From Pseudomonas uvaldensis (GTDB taxonomy: Bacteria; Pseudomonadota; Gammaproteobacteria; Pseudomonadales; Pseudomonadaceae), in assembly GCF_021271205.1 (NCBI RefSeq), contig NZ_JAIWKS010000011.1:124001-188000 (forward strand): DNA of 64,000 bases, given 5' to 3'. Each line of letters opens with the position of its first letter. Position 1 is the stretch's first letter. This document shows, piece by piece, positions 1 through 9,092 of this stretch. Under the pieces are notes generated by a model, which saw nothing but the letters and a program-made list of their open reading frames with translations, did not search any database and had not been told where the DNA came from. A program made the translations under genes and the position numbers.

Positions 1-773
1 AGCTGTCCAAGGAATCGATTGCCGAGTACCTGCAATCGAACATCACCCTGCTGCGCTGGATGATCGGCGAAGGCTACGGCGATGCCCGCACCCTGGAGCG
101 TCGTGCCCAGGCGATGGAAGCCTGGCTGGCCAACCCTGAGCTGCTGGAAGCCGACAAGGACGCCGAGTACGCCGAAGTCATCGAGATCGACCTGGCCGAC
201 GTCAAAGAGCCTGTGCTCTGCGCACCGAACGACCCGGACGACGCTCGCCTGCTCTCCAGCGTTGCTGGCGAGAAGATCGACGAAGTGTTCATCGGTTCGT
301 GCATGACCAACATCGGTCACTTCCGCGCGGCCGGCAAGTTGCTGGATCAGGTCAAGGGCCAGCTGCCAACTCGTCTGTGGCTGTCGCCGCCGACCAAGAT
401 GGACGCTCATCAGCTGACCGAGGAAGGCTACTACGGCATCTACGGCAAGGCCGGTGCACGGATGGAAATGCCAGGCTGCTCGCTGTGCATGGGTAACCAG
501 GCACGCGTGGAGCCAAACTCCACCGTGGTTTCCACCTCGACCCGTAACTTCCCGAACCGTCTGGGTGACGGCGCGAACGTCTACCTGGCCTCGGCCGAGC
601 TGGCATCCGTCGCGTCCATCCTGGGTCGCCTGCCGACCGTCGAGGAGTACATGGAATACGCCGGCAAGATCGACAGCATGGCAGCGGACGTGTACCGCTA
701 CCTGAGCTTCGACCAGATCGCCGAGTTCCGTGAAGCGGCTGCAAACGCCAACATCCCGGTCGTCCAGGCCTAA
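1..773 (+). CDS. acnB: Aconitate hydratase B, C-terminal part (5' end outside window)
   Basis: This is the last 256 or so codons of aconitase B, the TCA-cycle enzyme that isomerises citrate to isocitrate in the cytoplasm. The reading frame is open from base 3 and stops with TAA at 771-773. Two segments that supply the [4Fe-4S] cluster ligands are visible: GSCMTN (Cys codon near 300) and GCSLCMGN (Cys codons near 477 and 486). The active-site-like segment STSTRNFPNRLG follows. The call rests on the AcnB-specific C-terminal pattern and cysteine layout. A strong intrinsic terminator follows 17 bases after the stop, so acnB ends its transcript here. Nothing is unusual except truncation by the window edge. 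Confidence 0.95.
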   Translation, partial: LSKESIAEYLQSNITLLRWMIGEGYGDARTLERRAQAMEAWLANPELLEADKDAEYAEVIEIDLADVKEPVLCAPNDPDDARLLSSVAGEKIDEVFIGSCMTNIGHFRAAGKLLDQVKGQLPTRLWLSPPTKMDAHQLTEEGYYGIYGKAGARMEMPGCSLCMGNQARVEPNSTVVSTSTRNFPNRLGDGANVYLASAELASVASILGRLPTVEEYMEYAGKIDSMAADVYRYLSFDQIAEFREAAANANIPVVQA

Positions 774-790
774 GGTTTCGACGCCCGACT

Positions 791-828
791 AAAAACGCCG
801 CCCTTCTTGCGAGGGGCGGCGTTTTTTT
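791..828 (+). terminator. Intrinsic terminator after acnB
   Basis: The arms ACGCCGCCC and GGGGCGGCGT form a GC-rich hairpin, preceded by A residues and followed by seven T. It lies between the acnB stop and the convergent permease gene. The A-run on the left side means it may also work for the minus-strand gene. Confidence 0.9.
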
Positions 829-867
829 ATGCCTGCCGTTTAGCTGCCGGGTACACCCGGAACCCGG

Positions 868-2148
868 TCAGGCCAGGAGGGAGTAGACCAGCGCCGTAAT
901 CGCCACCAACCCCACCATCACCACGAACACATTGGACGCCTGGCCACGGTAGCGGGCCATGGCCGGAACCTTGCGGATGGCATACATCGGCATCAGGAAC
1001 AGGATCGCCGCGATCACCGGACCACCCAGGGTTTCGATCATGCCCAGGATGCTCGGGTTGAGCGTGGCGACGATCCAGCACACCACCAGCATGAACAGCG
1101 CCGTCAGACGATCCAGCGTCTTGGGGGCCGGACGACGACCGCTTTTGACGATCAGGCCCTTGAGACCTTCACTGGCACCGATGTAATGCCCCAAAAACGA
1201 CTTGGAAATCGCCACGAACGCGATCAATGGCGCCGCAAAGGCAATGGTCGGGTTGCTGAAATGGTTGGCCAGGTACGACAGGATCGACAGATTCTGTGCC
1301 TTGGCTTCAACCAGTTGCGCCGGCGACAAGGTCAGCACGCAACTGAATACGAAGAACAGCACCATCACCACCATCAGCACATGAGCGCGGGACAGGACCT
1401 GCGAGCTGCGTTCCTCGGCATTGGCGCCGTAGCGACGTTTCTGATCCACCGCAAACGCCGAAATGATCGGGGAATGGTTGAAGGAGAACACCATCACCGG
1501 AATCGCCAGCCACAGGGTATGCAGCAACGCCGAAGGCTCCGGCACCGTGGACGCGGTGATCAGAATCCCACCGTTCCAGTGCGGGATCAGGAACACCGCC
1601 AGGAACAGCAACGCCACGATGAACGGATAGACCATCAGGCTCATCGCCTTGACGATCACCTGTTCGCCACACCGTACCACCGCCAGCAGCCCCAGAATCA
1701 ATATCAGCGACAACACAGCCCGAGGCGGCGGCTGGATGTGCAACTGGTGCTCCAGGAAGCTGCCCACCGTGTTGGTCAGCGCCACGCTGTAGATCAGCAG
1801 GATCGGGAAGATGGCAAAGAAGTACAGCAAGGTAATCAGCGCGCCGGCCTTGATGCCGAAGTGCTCTTCCACCACCTCGGTAATGTCCGCACCGTCTCGA
1901 CCGGACAACACGAAACGGGTCAGGCCCCGGTGCGCGTAGAACGTCATGGGAAACGCCAGCAGCGCCAGAATCAGCAACGGCCAGAAACCGCCCAGGCCAG
2001 CATTGATGGGTAGGAAGAGAGTGCCTGCACCGATGGCGGTGCCAAACAGGCCCAGCATCCAGGTAGTGTCATGGCGACTCCACTGGCCGAGGGTGGCTGG
2101 GACTGACGTTTCAAAGCGCTCTTCGACGCTATTGGCCTGATCATTCAT
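868..2148 (-). CDS. Amino-acid permease of the HAAAP family (SdaC/serine-threonine transporter-like)
   Basis: This is a predicted inner-membrane amino-acid:cation symporter of 426 residues with about eleven hydrophobic segments. The first helix carries GLFGTAIGAGTLFLPI, typical of hydroxy/aromatic amino-acid permeases related to SdaC/TdcC. Further family-like features are a proline-rich SFNHSPIISAF segment in the middle and AISKSFLGHY near residue 310. I chose the ATG at 2148 (MNDQANS) because a GGAG lies about ten bases upstream. The open frame continues 40 codons further but without a convincing ribosome site. The gene stands alone, convergent with acnB and divergent from the 2-hydroxyacid dehydrogenase. 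The substrate cannot be read from sequence; serine or threonine is the family default. Confidence 0.8.
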   Translation of the reverse strand: MNDQANSVEERFETSVPATLGQWSRHDTTWMLGLFGTAIGAGTLFLPINAGLGGFWPLLILALLAFPMTFYAHRGLTRFVLSGRDGADITEVVEEHFGIKAGALITLLYFFAIFPILLIYSVALTNTVGSFLEHQLHIQPPPRAVLSLILILGLLAVVRCGEQVIVKAMSLMVYPFIVALLFLAVFLIPHWNGGILITASTVPEPSALLHTLWLAIPVMVFSFNHSPIISAFAVDQKRRYGANAEERSSQVLSRAHVLMVVMVLFFVFSCVLTLSPAQLVEAKAQNLSILSYLANHFSNPTIAFAAPLIAFVAISKSFLGHYIGASEGLKGLIVKSGRRPAPKTLDRLTALFMLVVCWIVATLNPSILGMIETLGGPVIAAILFLMPMYAIRKVPAMARYRGQASNVFVVMVGLVAITALVYSLLA

Positions 2149-2432
2149 CCGGTCGGATCTCCGTTTTCCGGTCACGTGCACCCGGCCAGGACGAGTCGGA
2201 AAAGCCCGACAGGCAGCGCCCTGGCCGAAACAGGGCCGCGATTGTCCGGGATTAGCGAGCAGAAGCAAAGACTTAGCTGAGGAACGGTTGCACGGATCAG
2301 ATCGGTCAATTGCATGTTCTGTGGGAGCGGTGCAAACCAGAAATGCGCATAAAAAGCCAAAACCCCCTGCCCTTGACTCCTACAATCAGGTTGAATACAT
2401 GCGAACCGCCAAAGTGCCCACAGGAGCCCAGC

Positions 2433-3386
2433 ATGACCGCCACCGTCCTGGTACTGGTTGAAACCGTCAACGACTACCTGCCGATTCTCGAGCGCCAGGG
2501 TTATCACCTGGAGCTGGCGCCCACACCCGCCGAACGCAAGGCGGCGATTTTCGAGCATGGCGAGCGGTTCAACGCGGTGCTGACCCGCGGCCCCCTGGGT
2601 CTGACGGCCGATGAGATCGCCGCCCTGCCCAACCTGCAAATCATTTGTGTGATCGGTGCCGGCTACGAGCAGGTGGACTTGTGCGCCGCCCGTGACCGCG
2701 GGATCGTGGTTACCAACGGTGCCGGAGTCAACGCGTCGTCGGTGGCCGACCATGCCATGGCGCTGCTGTTGGCGCTGGTACGTGATATCCCCCGGGCCGA
2801 TGCCTGTGTGCGGCGGGGGGAATGGGCGAAGGTCATGCGCCCCTCCCTGGCCGGCAAGCGACTGGGAGTGCTGGGGCTTGGCGCGGTAGGCATGGCGATT
2901 GCCAAACGGGGGGCCCTGGGCTTTGACATGAACGTGAGCTACCACAGCCGCCGGGTGCGCAACGATGTGCCCTATATCTACTGCGCCACGCCCACGGAAC
3001 TGGCCCGGGTGTCGGATTTCCTGATCATCGCCACACCCGGGGGTCTCGATACCCGGCAGTTGATCAACAAGCAGGCGCTCGACGCCCTGGGGCCGAACGG
3101 TTTTCTGGTGAACATCGCCCGGGCCAGCGTCGTCTCGACCGCCGAACTGATCAACGCCCTGGAACATCGGCGCATCGCCGGCGCGGCCCTGGACGTCTTC
3201 GACCACGAGCCTGAGGTACCCGATGCGTTGAAGAACCTGCCCAACGTGGTCCTGACGCCCCACGTCGCCGGCCTTTCGCCGGAAGCGACCCGTGGCACGG
3301 TAGAGCTGGTGGGCCAGAACCTGAACGCCTTCTTTTCCGGCAAGCCGGTGCTGACGCCAGTGCCGTTACCCGTTCCACAACGTTAA
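2433..3386 (+). CDS. D-isomer-specific 2-hydroxyacid dehydrogenase (glyoxylate/hydroxypyruvate reductase-like)
   Basis: This 317-residue NAD(P)H-dependent dehydrogenase should reduce a small 2-ketoacid such as glyoxylate or hydroxypyruvate. The Rossmann motif GLGAVG is near residue 147. The catalytic triad of the family is present: Arg in NIARASVV (about 230), Glu in HEPEVP (about 259) and His in TPHVAG (about 277). The start at ATG 2433 has CAGGAG just upstream; the frame extends further 5' without an SD. It is convergent with tssA and the two genes share the bases TTAA (3383-3386): the dehydrogenase TAA and the tssA stop on the other strand overlap. There is no room for a terminator between them. 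The exact substrate is inference. Confidence 0.85.
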   Translation: MTATVLVLVETVNDYLPILERQGYHLELAPTPAERKAAIFEHGERFNAVLTRGPLGLTADEIAALPNLQIICVIGAGYEQVDLCAARDRGIVVTNGAGVNASSVADHAMALLLALVRDIPRADACVRRGEWAKVMRPSLAGKRLGVLGLGAVGMAIAKRGALGFDMNVSYHSRRVRNDVPYIYCATPTELARVSDFLIIATPGGLDTRQLINKQALDALGPNGFLVNIARASVVSTAELINALEHRRIAGAALDVFDHEPEVPDALKNLPNVVLTPHVAGLSPEATRGTVELVGQNLNAFFSGKPVLTPVPLPVPQR

Positions 3387-4465
3387 AGCACACCCAGCAA
3401 GGTCCACACCCGACGGGATTCGGCATCGGCGTTGATCAACTCTCCCAGCAGCTCGCTCAACGGCTTGTTGCCCCATTCCACACCACGCCGGATCAAATAG
3501 GGCACCGGGCTATGGGGTTCGGTGCGTGCCAGGTATCCGGCGATGACCAGCAACTGTCGATAGGCTTCCTCTCGACTGGCCGGTTCCTGAAAAACCGGGG
3601 ACGATGCGACGGCTCCCTGGGACTCCTGCGGCGCGGCCAGGGAAAGCGCGGCCACTGGCGCGACGGTAGGTTGCTGTGGATGCATCGCGATGAACTCCTC
3701 TACCAATGCCAGCAGGGCCTGCATGACGTCTTGCAAAGCTTTGTAGCCCGGCGCCAGCGAGCCCAGGTAAGCGTCGCTCCAGGTGTCAAGCCGTTGCAGA
3801 TGTTGCAGGCTCAGCATCAGACTGCCCTGACGATGCAGCCAGAACGACAACGGCGTGTTGCGGATCAGCTCGGTGAGTTTCTTTTGATCGTTGCGTGCGG
3901 TTTCCGCCGACGCCTTGGCGTTTTTGCTGTCGTTGGCTTGCACCTGCTGACGCTGCAAACGCTGCCAGTCATTCAGGCAAAAACTGTCGAAGGCCGGATC
4001 GCGGCCATCGAACAAGGGCACCCGCGTCAGCAGCACTTCGCTGTAGCGACGCGCCAACCATTCCAACGGAATCACACGCCATGACTGATCGCCCTCATCG
4101 GCCTGGGGATGCAGTTGCTCGGGGTAGCGCTCGCACAGGCCCACCACCAGCGCCAGGCTGCCCGGTAGGCCTTCCAGTCCACTCAAATGCAGCCAGGCCT
4201 CTCCCAGCCAGGCGCTGATCATCAGGTCCTTGCTGCGTTCGAGCAGCAGCGTCGTGGCGAGCCGTTCCAGCTCCGGCCACTGGGCTCGCTTGACCGACGC
4301 CTGCCACACCCCCGTTGGCAGACTGGTATCGTCTTCCCTGCGCAATTCGCGCAACTGGTCGTATTCCGGCTCATAGCGCAGGTCCAGGCCGCAGGGCGAT
4401 TGAGCACTGATCGGCTCGAGCAATGCAGTGACCAGCTCAGGCAACGGGGATATCGGTACGCTCAC
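3383..4465 (-). CDS. tssA: T6SS baseplate/cap protein TssA
   Basis: TssA (360 aa) starts and then caps the growing tail sheath in type VI secretion. The N-terminus has the ImpA_N signature (SPCGLDLRYEPEYDQL, residues about 24-40). The C-terminus ends with the short VasJ-type helical segment (RRGVEWGNKPLSELL), so it is a short-form TssA. The start codon overlaps the tssM stop by four bases (ATGA), giving translational coupling. It is the last gene of the minus-strand arm tssJ-K-L-M-A, the order of P. aeruginosa HSI-3. The stop codon overlaps the stop of the convergent dehydrogenase. Confidence 0.9.
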   Translation of the reverse strand: MSVPISPLPELVTALLEPISAQSPCGLDLRYEPEYDQLRELRREDDTSLPTGVWQASVKRAQWPELERLATTLLLERSKDLMISAWLGEAWLHLSGLEGLPGSLALVVGLCERYPEQLHPQADEGDQSWRVIPLEWLARRYSEVLLTRVPLFDGRDPAFDSFCLNDWQRLQRQQVQANDSKNAKASAETARNDQKKLTELIRNTPLSFWLHRQGSLMLSLQHLQRLDTWSDAYLGSLAPGYKALQDVMQALLALVEEFIAMHPQQPTVAPVAALSLAAPQESQGAVASSPVFQEPASREEAYRQLLVIAGYLARTEPHSPVPYLIRRGVEWGNKPLSELLGELINADAESRRVWTLLGVL

Positions 4466-7400
4466 AGGCCCTCCTCACGGGTCGCGATGGCGGGGCTCGA
4501 TGAGGTCGCCATGAAAGGTGAACGGGGCGCCTGGGTTGGCAGCGGCGGGATCGACAAGGGCAGCTTCGACCCCTGGCTCATCAGCGACAGACGCAGGAAC
4601 ATCAGGGTTTGCTGCGTCGTGCGCGCCTGGATCTGTGCCAAGGCCGGGGGCTGGGTAGCAATCTGGCCCGTGACCGGCAGTTGCAGGGTCAGCGGAAAAT
4701 CGGTGTAGTCGACGTTCGGTTGGCGCTGCACCGACACCAGCGAGCGCATCAGGCGTAGCAACGACCACGGCCCCTGGTATTCCCAGCCGGCCTCCAGGTC
4801 GCGCACCACCAGGTTGGGCTGCAAGGGATCATTGGTCGGCCGCTGGTAACCGTTGCGGGCCCAGCGCAAGGTCAGCCGCACGGGTTGCCCGATCATCCAG
4901 CGCAGGTTCTGCCGGGCTTCCCCTGGATAACTGATCTGCTGGTTGCCGGCGTCGATTGCCCAAGCGATGACCTGGTCGGCACCACGCTCCTCATCGCGGT
5001 CGGTGCGCCAGCGTACATCCATCTCCACGCCGAGAATGCCGCTCTTGTCCCGCACGAACAACGGCCCCAGCCAGGCACCGGCCTGCTTCAAGCGATTGAG
5101 AAAATCCTCGGCTGCCAGCCGCTCCGGCGTCTGGCTCAACGCGAGCCCCGCCTGGGCCAGGGGCAAGCGTGTATCGATCAACTCCAACAGCCGCTGAACC
5201 CGTGCCGGATCTGCATCACTGGCCCGCACGTCCTGGGAAAACGGAAAACGACCGGCCAGGTACTGATTGAAATAATTGGCCAAGTCGTTCCAGGCCGTCG
5301 CCGCCTGATGCTGTTGCAGATACAGGCAACGTTGCAAGGCGGTCTGCTGCAACGTGACGGCACGCTGCGCCAGGTCGCCGCGTCCGCCCGACAGATTGGA
5401 GGTCTGCAAAATCTGCGCACAGGACGCCGTGTCCATTTCGTTGAAGTCCCGGCTCACCAATTGCGCCAATTGCGCAGCCGAACTGGCCGGATTTTGATTC
5501 TTGTACTTGAGCAGCTCGTCGTTGATCGCCATGAACCGTGCCACCTGGTCGTGCTCCAGGGCCGACAGGTTGTCCTGCTGAACAATCAGCCACTCCAGTG
5601 CCGGCATGCGCTGCTCGGCGATTTGCAGCATGGCATCGAACTGCTGATTCAGACTCAGCTTCAAGCCCTGTGGATCGGCGGCACCGTACAGTTGCAAACC
5701 GAAGTTCTTCGAGCCGTCCCAGCGCTGGATGTCGGCTCGTTGGCTGAACAATGGCTGGGCATCGATTTCGCTGAGGCCGCTGCTGATCTGGGCCATTGCG
5801 CGACGATTGAGCAAACGCTGAAAACGCGTCGCCAGATCACTGCGATGCACGTCCATGAAGGCCTTTTGCAGCGCTACGGCCTGGGACGTCTGCACATTGA
5901 AGCCCATGCCCGGCAGTTGCTCATCGCTTTCATCCAGGCTTAGCCACATGGCCTGTGCAGCGGCGCTTTCTGCAGCCTGCATCAGCGCATCGCGGTAAGC
6001 CGGCGGAATGCGTGGCAGCTCTTCATTGGCGTAGCTCCTGTAGCTGGCGAAATAATTCAGGGCAACATTGAAATCATCGCTGCCATCGGCCTGCCCCATG
6101 GTGTCGGGCGCATTGACAGACGGTGCCTTTTGCAGGGCCAGGGCTACGAAATCGCGCTTGAACAGGGCCTGCACCACATCGTCGAGGGCGGTGACATGCT
6201 CTTGTAACACCAGCAAGCCACTGCCTTGCTGGACCAGCAGATTGTCCCGGGACCCGCTCTGCACGATCCACTGGTCGCGAAAGCTCTGCTGCAATTTCGC
6301 CGCCCGGCTTTCCAGGTCCTGTTCGAGTTCCGGCCCCAGCAGGGTGCTATGGCTGACCTTGTCCATCAACTGGGTGTAACCGGGAACCAGGTCCTGGCCC
6401 TTGCCCCGGCCCCAGGCTGCATTGGTCAGGCTGACCAGGCTCTGTAGATCATCGACCAGCGCCATCAGGTCTTCCAGCTCCCCCAACGAATTGCCACCGC
6501 CTGCCTCCAGCCTTTGCAGGTGCAACTTGAGGTAACCGGCCTGGCGCACGAAATTGTCGGCAAGGAAATAATGATCGAGCCAGCGCTGCATCAAGCCGGT
6601 GAAATTGTCGGAGACCAGTGGGCGCGCAGCGTTCAGGTCCAGCCCTTTGAGGTCGGTGTTCTGTGCGTCGAACAGCACCCGGTTGTAAAACCGTGCGCGG
6701 CTCAAGGTGCCGGCATTGAGGTTCAGTGAGAGCGCGTTGTTGCTCAATAGCACCAGTTCGTCCAGCGGCGCCTTGGGGTTACTGACCGCCTGGCTGAACA
6801 TCTGGTTCTGCTGTTCGAGGCGCACCGCCCGCTCCACCAGGTCCCTGGCCTTCACGTAGCTTTGCCACTGGGCCGGGTCTTCGCTTTCCACGTTGCCGCG
6901 GCGTTCGGTGTTGCGGATGGCCTTGAGTTGTTCCAGATCCGATACCAGCAGGTCGCGCAGGGGCAGGATCCAATGATGCCGGGCAGTCTGGCGCAGCCCC
7001 TCCTCCAATTGCGTGTCCACCGAGGAAAACCACGAGGTGGGAAACACCACGGAAACGAAGCGCCAGCGCGGGGCTTGTTCCAGCACGCTCCAATAATTCT
7101 GCACGTTGTAGCGGGTCGGTTCCAGGCGGGGTTGGTCAGGATCGACCACCAGATGATTCTTGTGAGCGCGCAGGACCAATTGTGACAGGCCCTCGGCTTG
7201 CTCCACCGAATCGTGCCAGACCCAGAGCATGCCTCCCAGCCAGATCAGCCCGACCACCAGCGCGGTGGCGCCGGCCAGTCGATGCCAACGCTGGCGCAGG
7301 CGCAACAGGCGCGGTACAGGCTGGGCCAGGCCCCGCTCGGCCACCAGCCGGCGTGACCACAACTGCCGGGCGAATACCATTTGCCGCAAAATGTTGTCAT

Positions 7401-8316
7401 CGGCTGGAAAACCGTCCCCGTTGACAACAGGCGCCTGGCTCGCGGTGAAATACAAACCGCGAAAGCGCGGTGCCTCGCCTTGGGCGTTGCCCTGGAATAC
7501 CGGCTCCAGCAAAACCTGCAAGGCCCGTCGCAACCCTTCGAAACGCTCAGGCAAACCATACAGGTCGCCGCTCAACTGCCCCGACAGTGCACCAATCTCG
7601 ATGATCGACTGCGACAACGCCGCGTTGACCTGATCCAGCGCCTGATCGCTCCACTGCGATTGCCAGGCCGCCTCGGGTGCGTACGGCGATGACCAGCCCA
7701 ACGTCGACTCACGGGCCTGGGCAGGCAGCGCGCTGACCAGCTCCTGGAAGCCGGGCAGTTCCTCCATCCCGGTGATGACCACGTACACCGGCAAGCTGAG
7801 ACCAAAACGCTGCAACAAATCGATGAAGCAACGGCGGACCTTGAGGCTCAACTCGGTGGCGCGCTCGATATCATCGAGTTTGTCGAACGGCACGGTCCAG
7901 ATCACCGCGTCCAACGGCCGCCGGCTGCGCAGGCGCAGAATCAAACCCAGCAAGCGCCACCAGTTGCCCCGTTGCCGGTTCATGCCTTCGCCGGGCAGGA
8001 ACAGCGCCTGGGGCACCACCAGCACCGCGCCTTCGGCGTCCGACCACCAGCGCCCGAACCATGCCGCCTTGTCTGTTGGCTGCAAGCGCCATTGGCTGCA
8101 CAGCTGGGCGCCTTCGGCTTCGTGGCCGAGCATCATCAGCCAGGGCATCTGGTAGCGGTCGCGGGTGCCCTGTTCCTGCTCCATGTGGCGAACCGCCCCA
8201 TAGAAACTGCGAATGGCGGCGCCCCCCTGGGTCCGCAGCCACCAGACCAACGCCGCGACCAGTACCACCAGGACGATGGCCAACAGCACCAGGGCGAAGA
8301 TGCTCAGGGGGCTCAT
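4462..8316 (-). CDS. tssM: T6SS membrane-complex protein TssM (IcmF family)
   Basis: This large inner-membrane subunit (1284 aa) joins TssL and TssJ to form the trans-envelope channel. One hydrophobic helix lies at residues 5-26 and another near 350-370 (ATALVVGLIWLGGMLWVW); the rest is the IcmF-related cytoplasmic and periplasmic region. Two features differ from textbook TssM. Only one clear helix precedes the cytoplasmic domain instead of a hairpin. The place where many TssM proteins have a Walker A loop reads LGHEAEGAQL (about 63-72), with no GKS/T, so nucleotide binding is unlikely. The start overlaps the tssL stop by four bases and the stop overlaps tssA. Confidence 0.92.
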   Translation of the reverse strand: MSPLSIFALVLLAIVLVVLVAALVWWLRTQGGAAIRSFYGAVRHMEQEQGTRDRYQMPWLMMLGHEAEGAQLCSQWRLQPTDKAAWFGRWWSDAEGAVLVVPQALFLPGEGMNRQRGNWWRLLGLILRLRSRRPLDAVIWTVPFDKLDDIERATELSLKVRRCFIDLLQRFGLSLPVYVVITGMEELPGFQELVSALPAQARESTLGWSSPYAPEAAWQSQWSDQALDQVNAALSQSIIEIGALSGQLSGDLYGLPERFEGLRRALQVLLEPVFQGNAQGEAPRFRGLYFTASQAPVVNGDGFPADDNILRQMVFARQLWSRRLVAERGLAQPVPRLLRLRQRWHRLAGATALVVGLIWLGGMLWVWHDSVEQAEGLSQLVLRAHKNHLVVDPDQPRLEPTRYNVQNYWSVLEQAPRWRFVSVVFPTSWFSSVDTQLEEGLRQTARHHWILPLRDLLVSDLEQLKAIRNTERRGNVESEDPAQWQSYVKARDLVERAVRLEQQNQMFSQAVSNPKAPLDELVLLSNNALSLNLNAGTLSRARFYNRVLFDAQNTDLKGLDLNAARPLVSDNFTGLMQRWLDHYFLADNFVRQAGYLKLHLQRLEAGGGNSLGELEDLMALVDDLQSLVSLTNAAWGRGKGQDLVPGYTQLMDKVSHSTLLGPELEQDLESRAAKLQQSFRDQWIVQSGSRDNLLVQQGSGLLVLQEHVTALDDVVQALFKRDFVALALQKAPSVNAPDTMGQADGSDDFNVALNYFASYRSYANEELPRIPPAYRDALMQAAESAAAQAMWLSLDESDEQLPGMGFNVQTSQAVALQKAFMDVHRSDLATRFQRLLNRRAMAQISSGLSEIDAQPLFSQRADIQRWDGSKNFGLQLYGAADPQGLKLSLNQQFDAMLQIAEQRMPALEWLIVQQDNLSALEHDQVARFMAINDELLKYKNQNPASSAAQLAQLVSRDFNEMDTASCAQILQTSNLSGGRGDLAQRAVTLQQTALQRCLYLQQHQAATAWNDLANYFNQYLAGRFPFSQDVRASDADPARVQRLLELIDTRLPLAQAGLALSQTPERLAAEDFLNRLKQAGAWLGPLFVRDKSGILGVEMDVRWRTDRDEERGADQVIAWAIDAGNQQISYPGEARQNLRWMIGQPVRLTLRWARNGYQRPTNDPLQPNLVVRDLEAGWEYQGPWSLLRLMRSLVSVQRQPNVDYTDFPLTLQLPVTGQIATQPPALAQIQARTTQQTLMFLRLSLMSQGSKLPLSIPPLPTQAPRSPFMATSSSPAIATREEGL

Positions 8317-9074
8317 GAATCCTGCTCCTGGACCACCGACTCGTTCAGTTGCAACACCGGCTCGAGTTCAGAGCGGATGTCACGCCAGAAAACTTGCCCC
8401 AACCCCGTCAGCAGAAGGACCATCGCCAGGATCGCCAACCCCAGGCGAAAGCCGTCCGGCAACGAGGTCTGCGCCGGCATGCGTATCGGTGGCGCCGCCG
8501 CGGACATCGCCAGGCGCTGACTAACATCTTCGAAGTCCGGGTCGTGCTGCCAGGCAAACGCGAACAACGCCAGACGCCATTTTTCATGCTGGATCTGACC
8601 CGACTCGCCCCGCAGGCGCCCCTGAAAACCAAGAATCAGGCATTGCAGATAAACATTCGCCAGATCCCGAGTACCGGGCATCTGCTCGTCCAGCAGTTTC
8701 TTGATGGCCGCTGGCAGCCGTTCGCCGGCCTGGCGGCTGGAATACATGCGCGATTCCAGCGGGTGCTGTTGCCAGGCGAGTTGCCCCGGCCAGGGCGTGA
8801 ACAACAGGGTTTCATCCACCAGCGCGACGAATGCGTAGACCAGCGCCTTGACCTGCTCGGTGGCAGAGTCCCCGACCGTGGCGAAGGCGGTCCGCCACAG
8901 GCGTTGGGCACTGCGTCCGGAAAACTCCACCACCCGGCTGACCAGCGCCGCACTGTCGCTATCCTTGGGCAGGTCCTGCCACTCCTGGAACCATTTCAGC
9001 CAAGCTTGTCGGAAAGCGCTGCTCAGCGGCGCCTCATGCAGACCCCGAACCGCCCCGCCACTTCCGTCCGGCAT
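8313..9074 (-). CDS. tssL: T6SS membrane-complex protein TssL (DotU family)
   Basis: TssL is a C-tail-anchored inner-membrane protein that binds TssM and the baseplate. It has 253 residues. The DotU core contains EVKALVY-like helices followed by DETLLFTPWPG (about 88-97), and a single transmembrane helix lies at residues 211-229 with a short periplasmic tail. No peptidoglycan-binding OmpA-like extension is present, so anchoring to the wall must come from other proteins. GGGGAG lies 6-11 bases upstream of the ATG. It lies 18 bases after tssK and overlaps tssM by four bases. Confidence 0.92.
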   Translation of the reverse strand: MPDGSGGAVRGLHEAPLSSAFRQAWLKWFQEWQDLPKDSDSAALVSRVVEFSGRSAQRLWRTAFATVGDSATEQVKALVYAFVALVDETLLFTPWPGQLAWQQHPLESRMYSSRQAGERLPAAIKKLLDEQMPGTRDLANVYLQCLILGFQGRLRGESGQIQHEKWRLALFAFAWQHDPDFEDVSQRLAMSAAAPPIRMPAQTSLPDGFRLGLAILAMVLLLTGLGQVFWRDIRSELEPVLQLNESVVQEQDS

Positions 9075-9092
9075 ACGACTCCCCTTCTGCGA

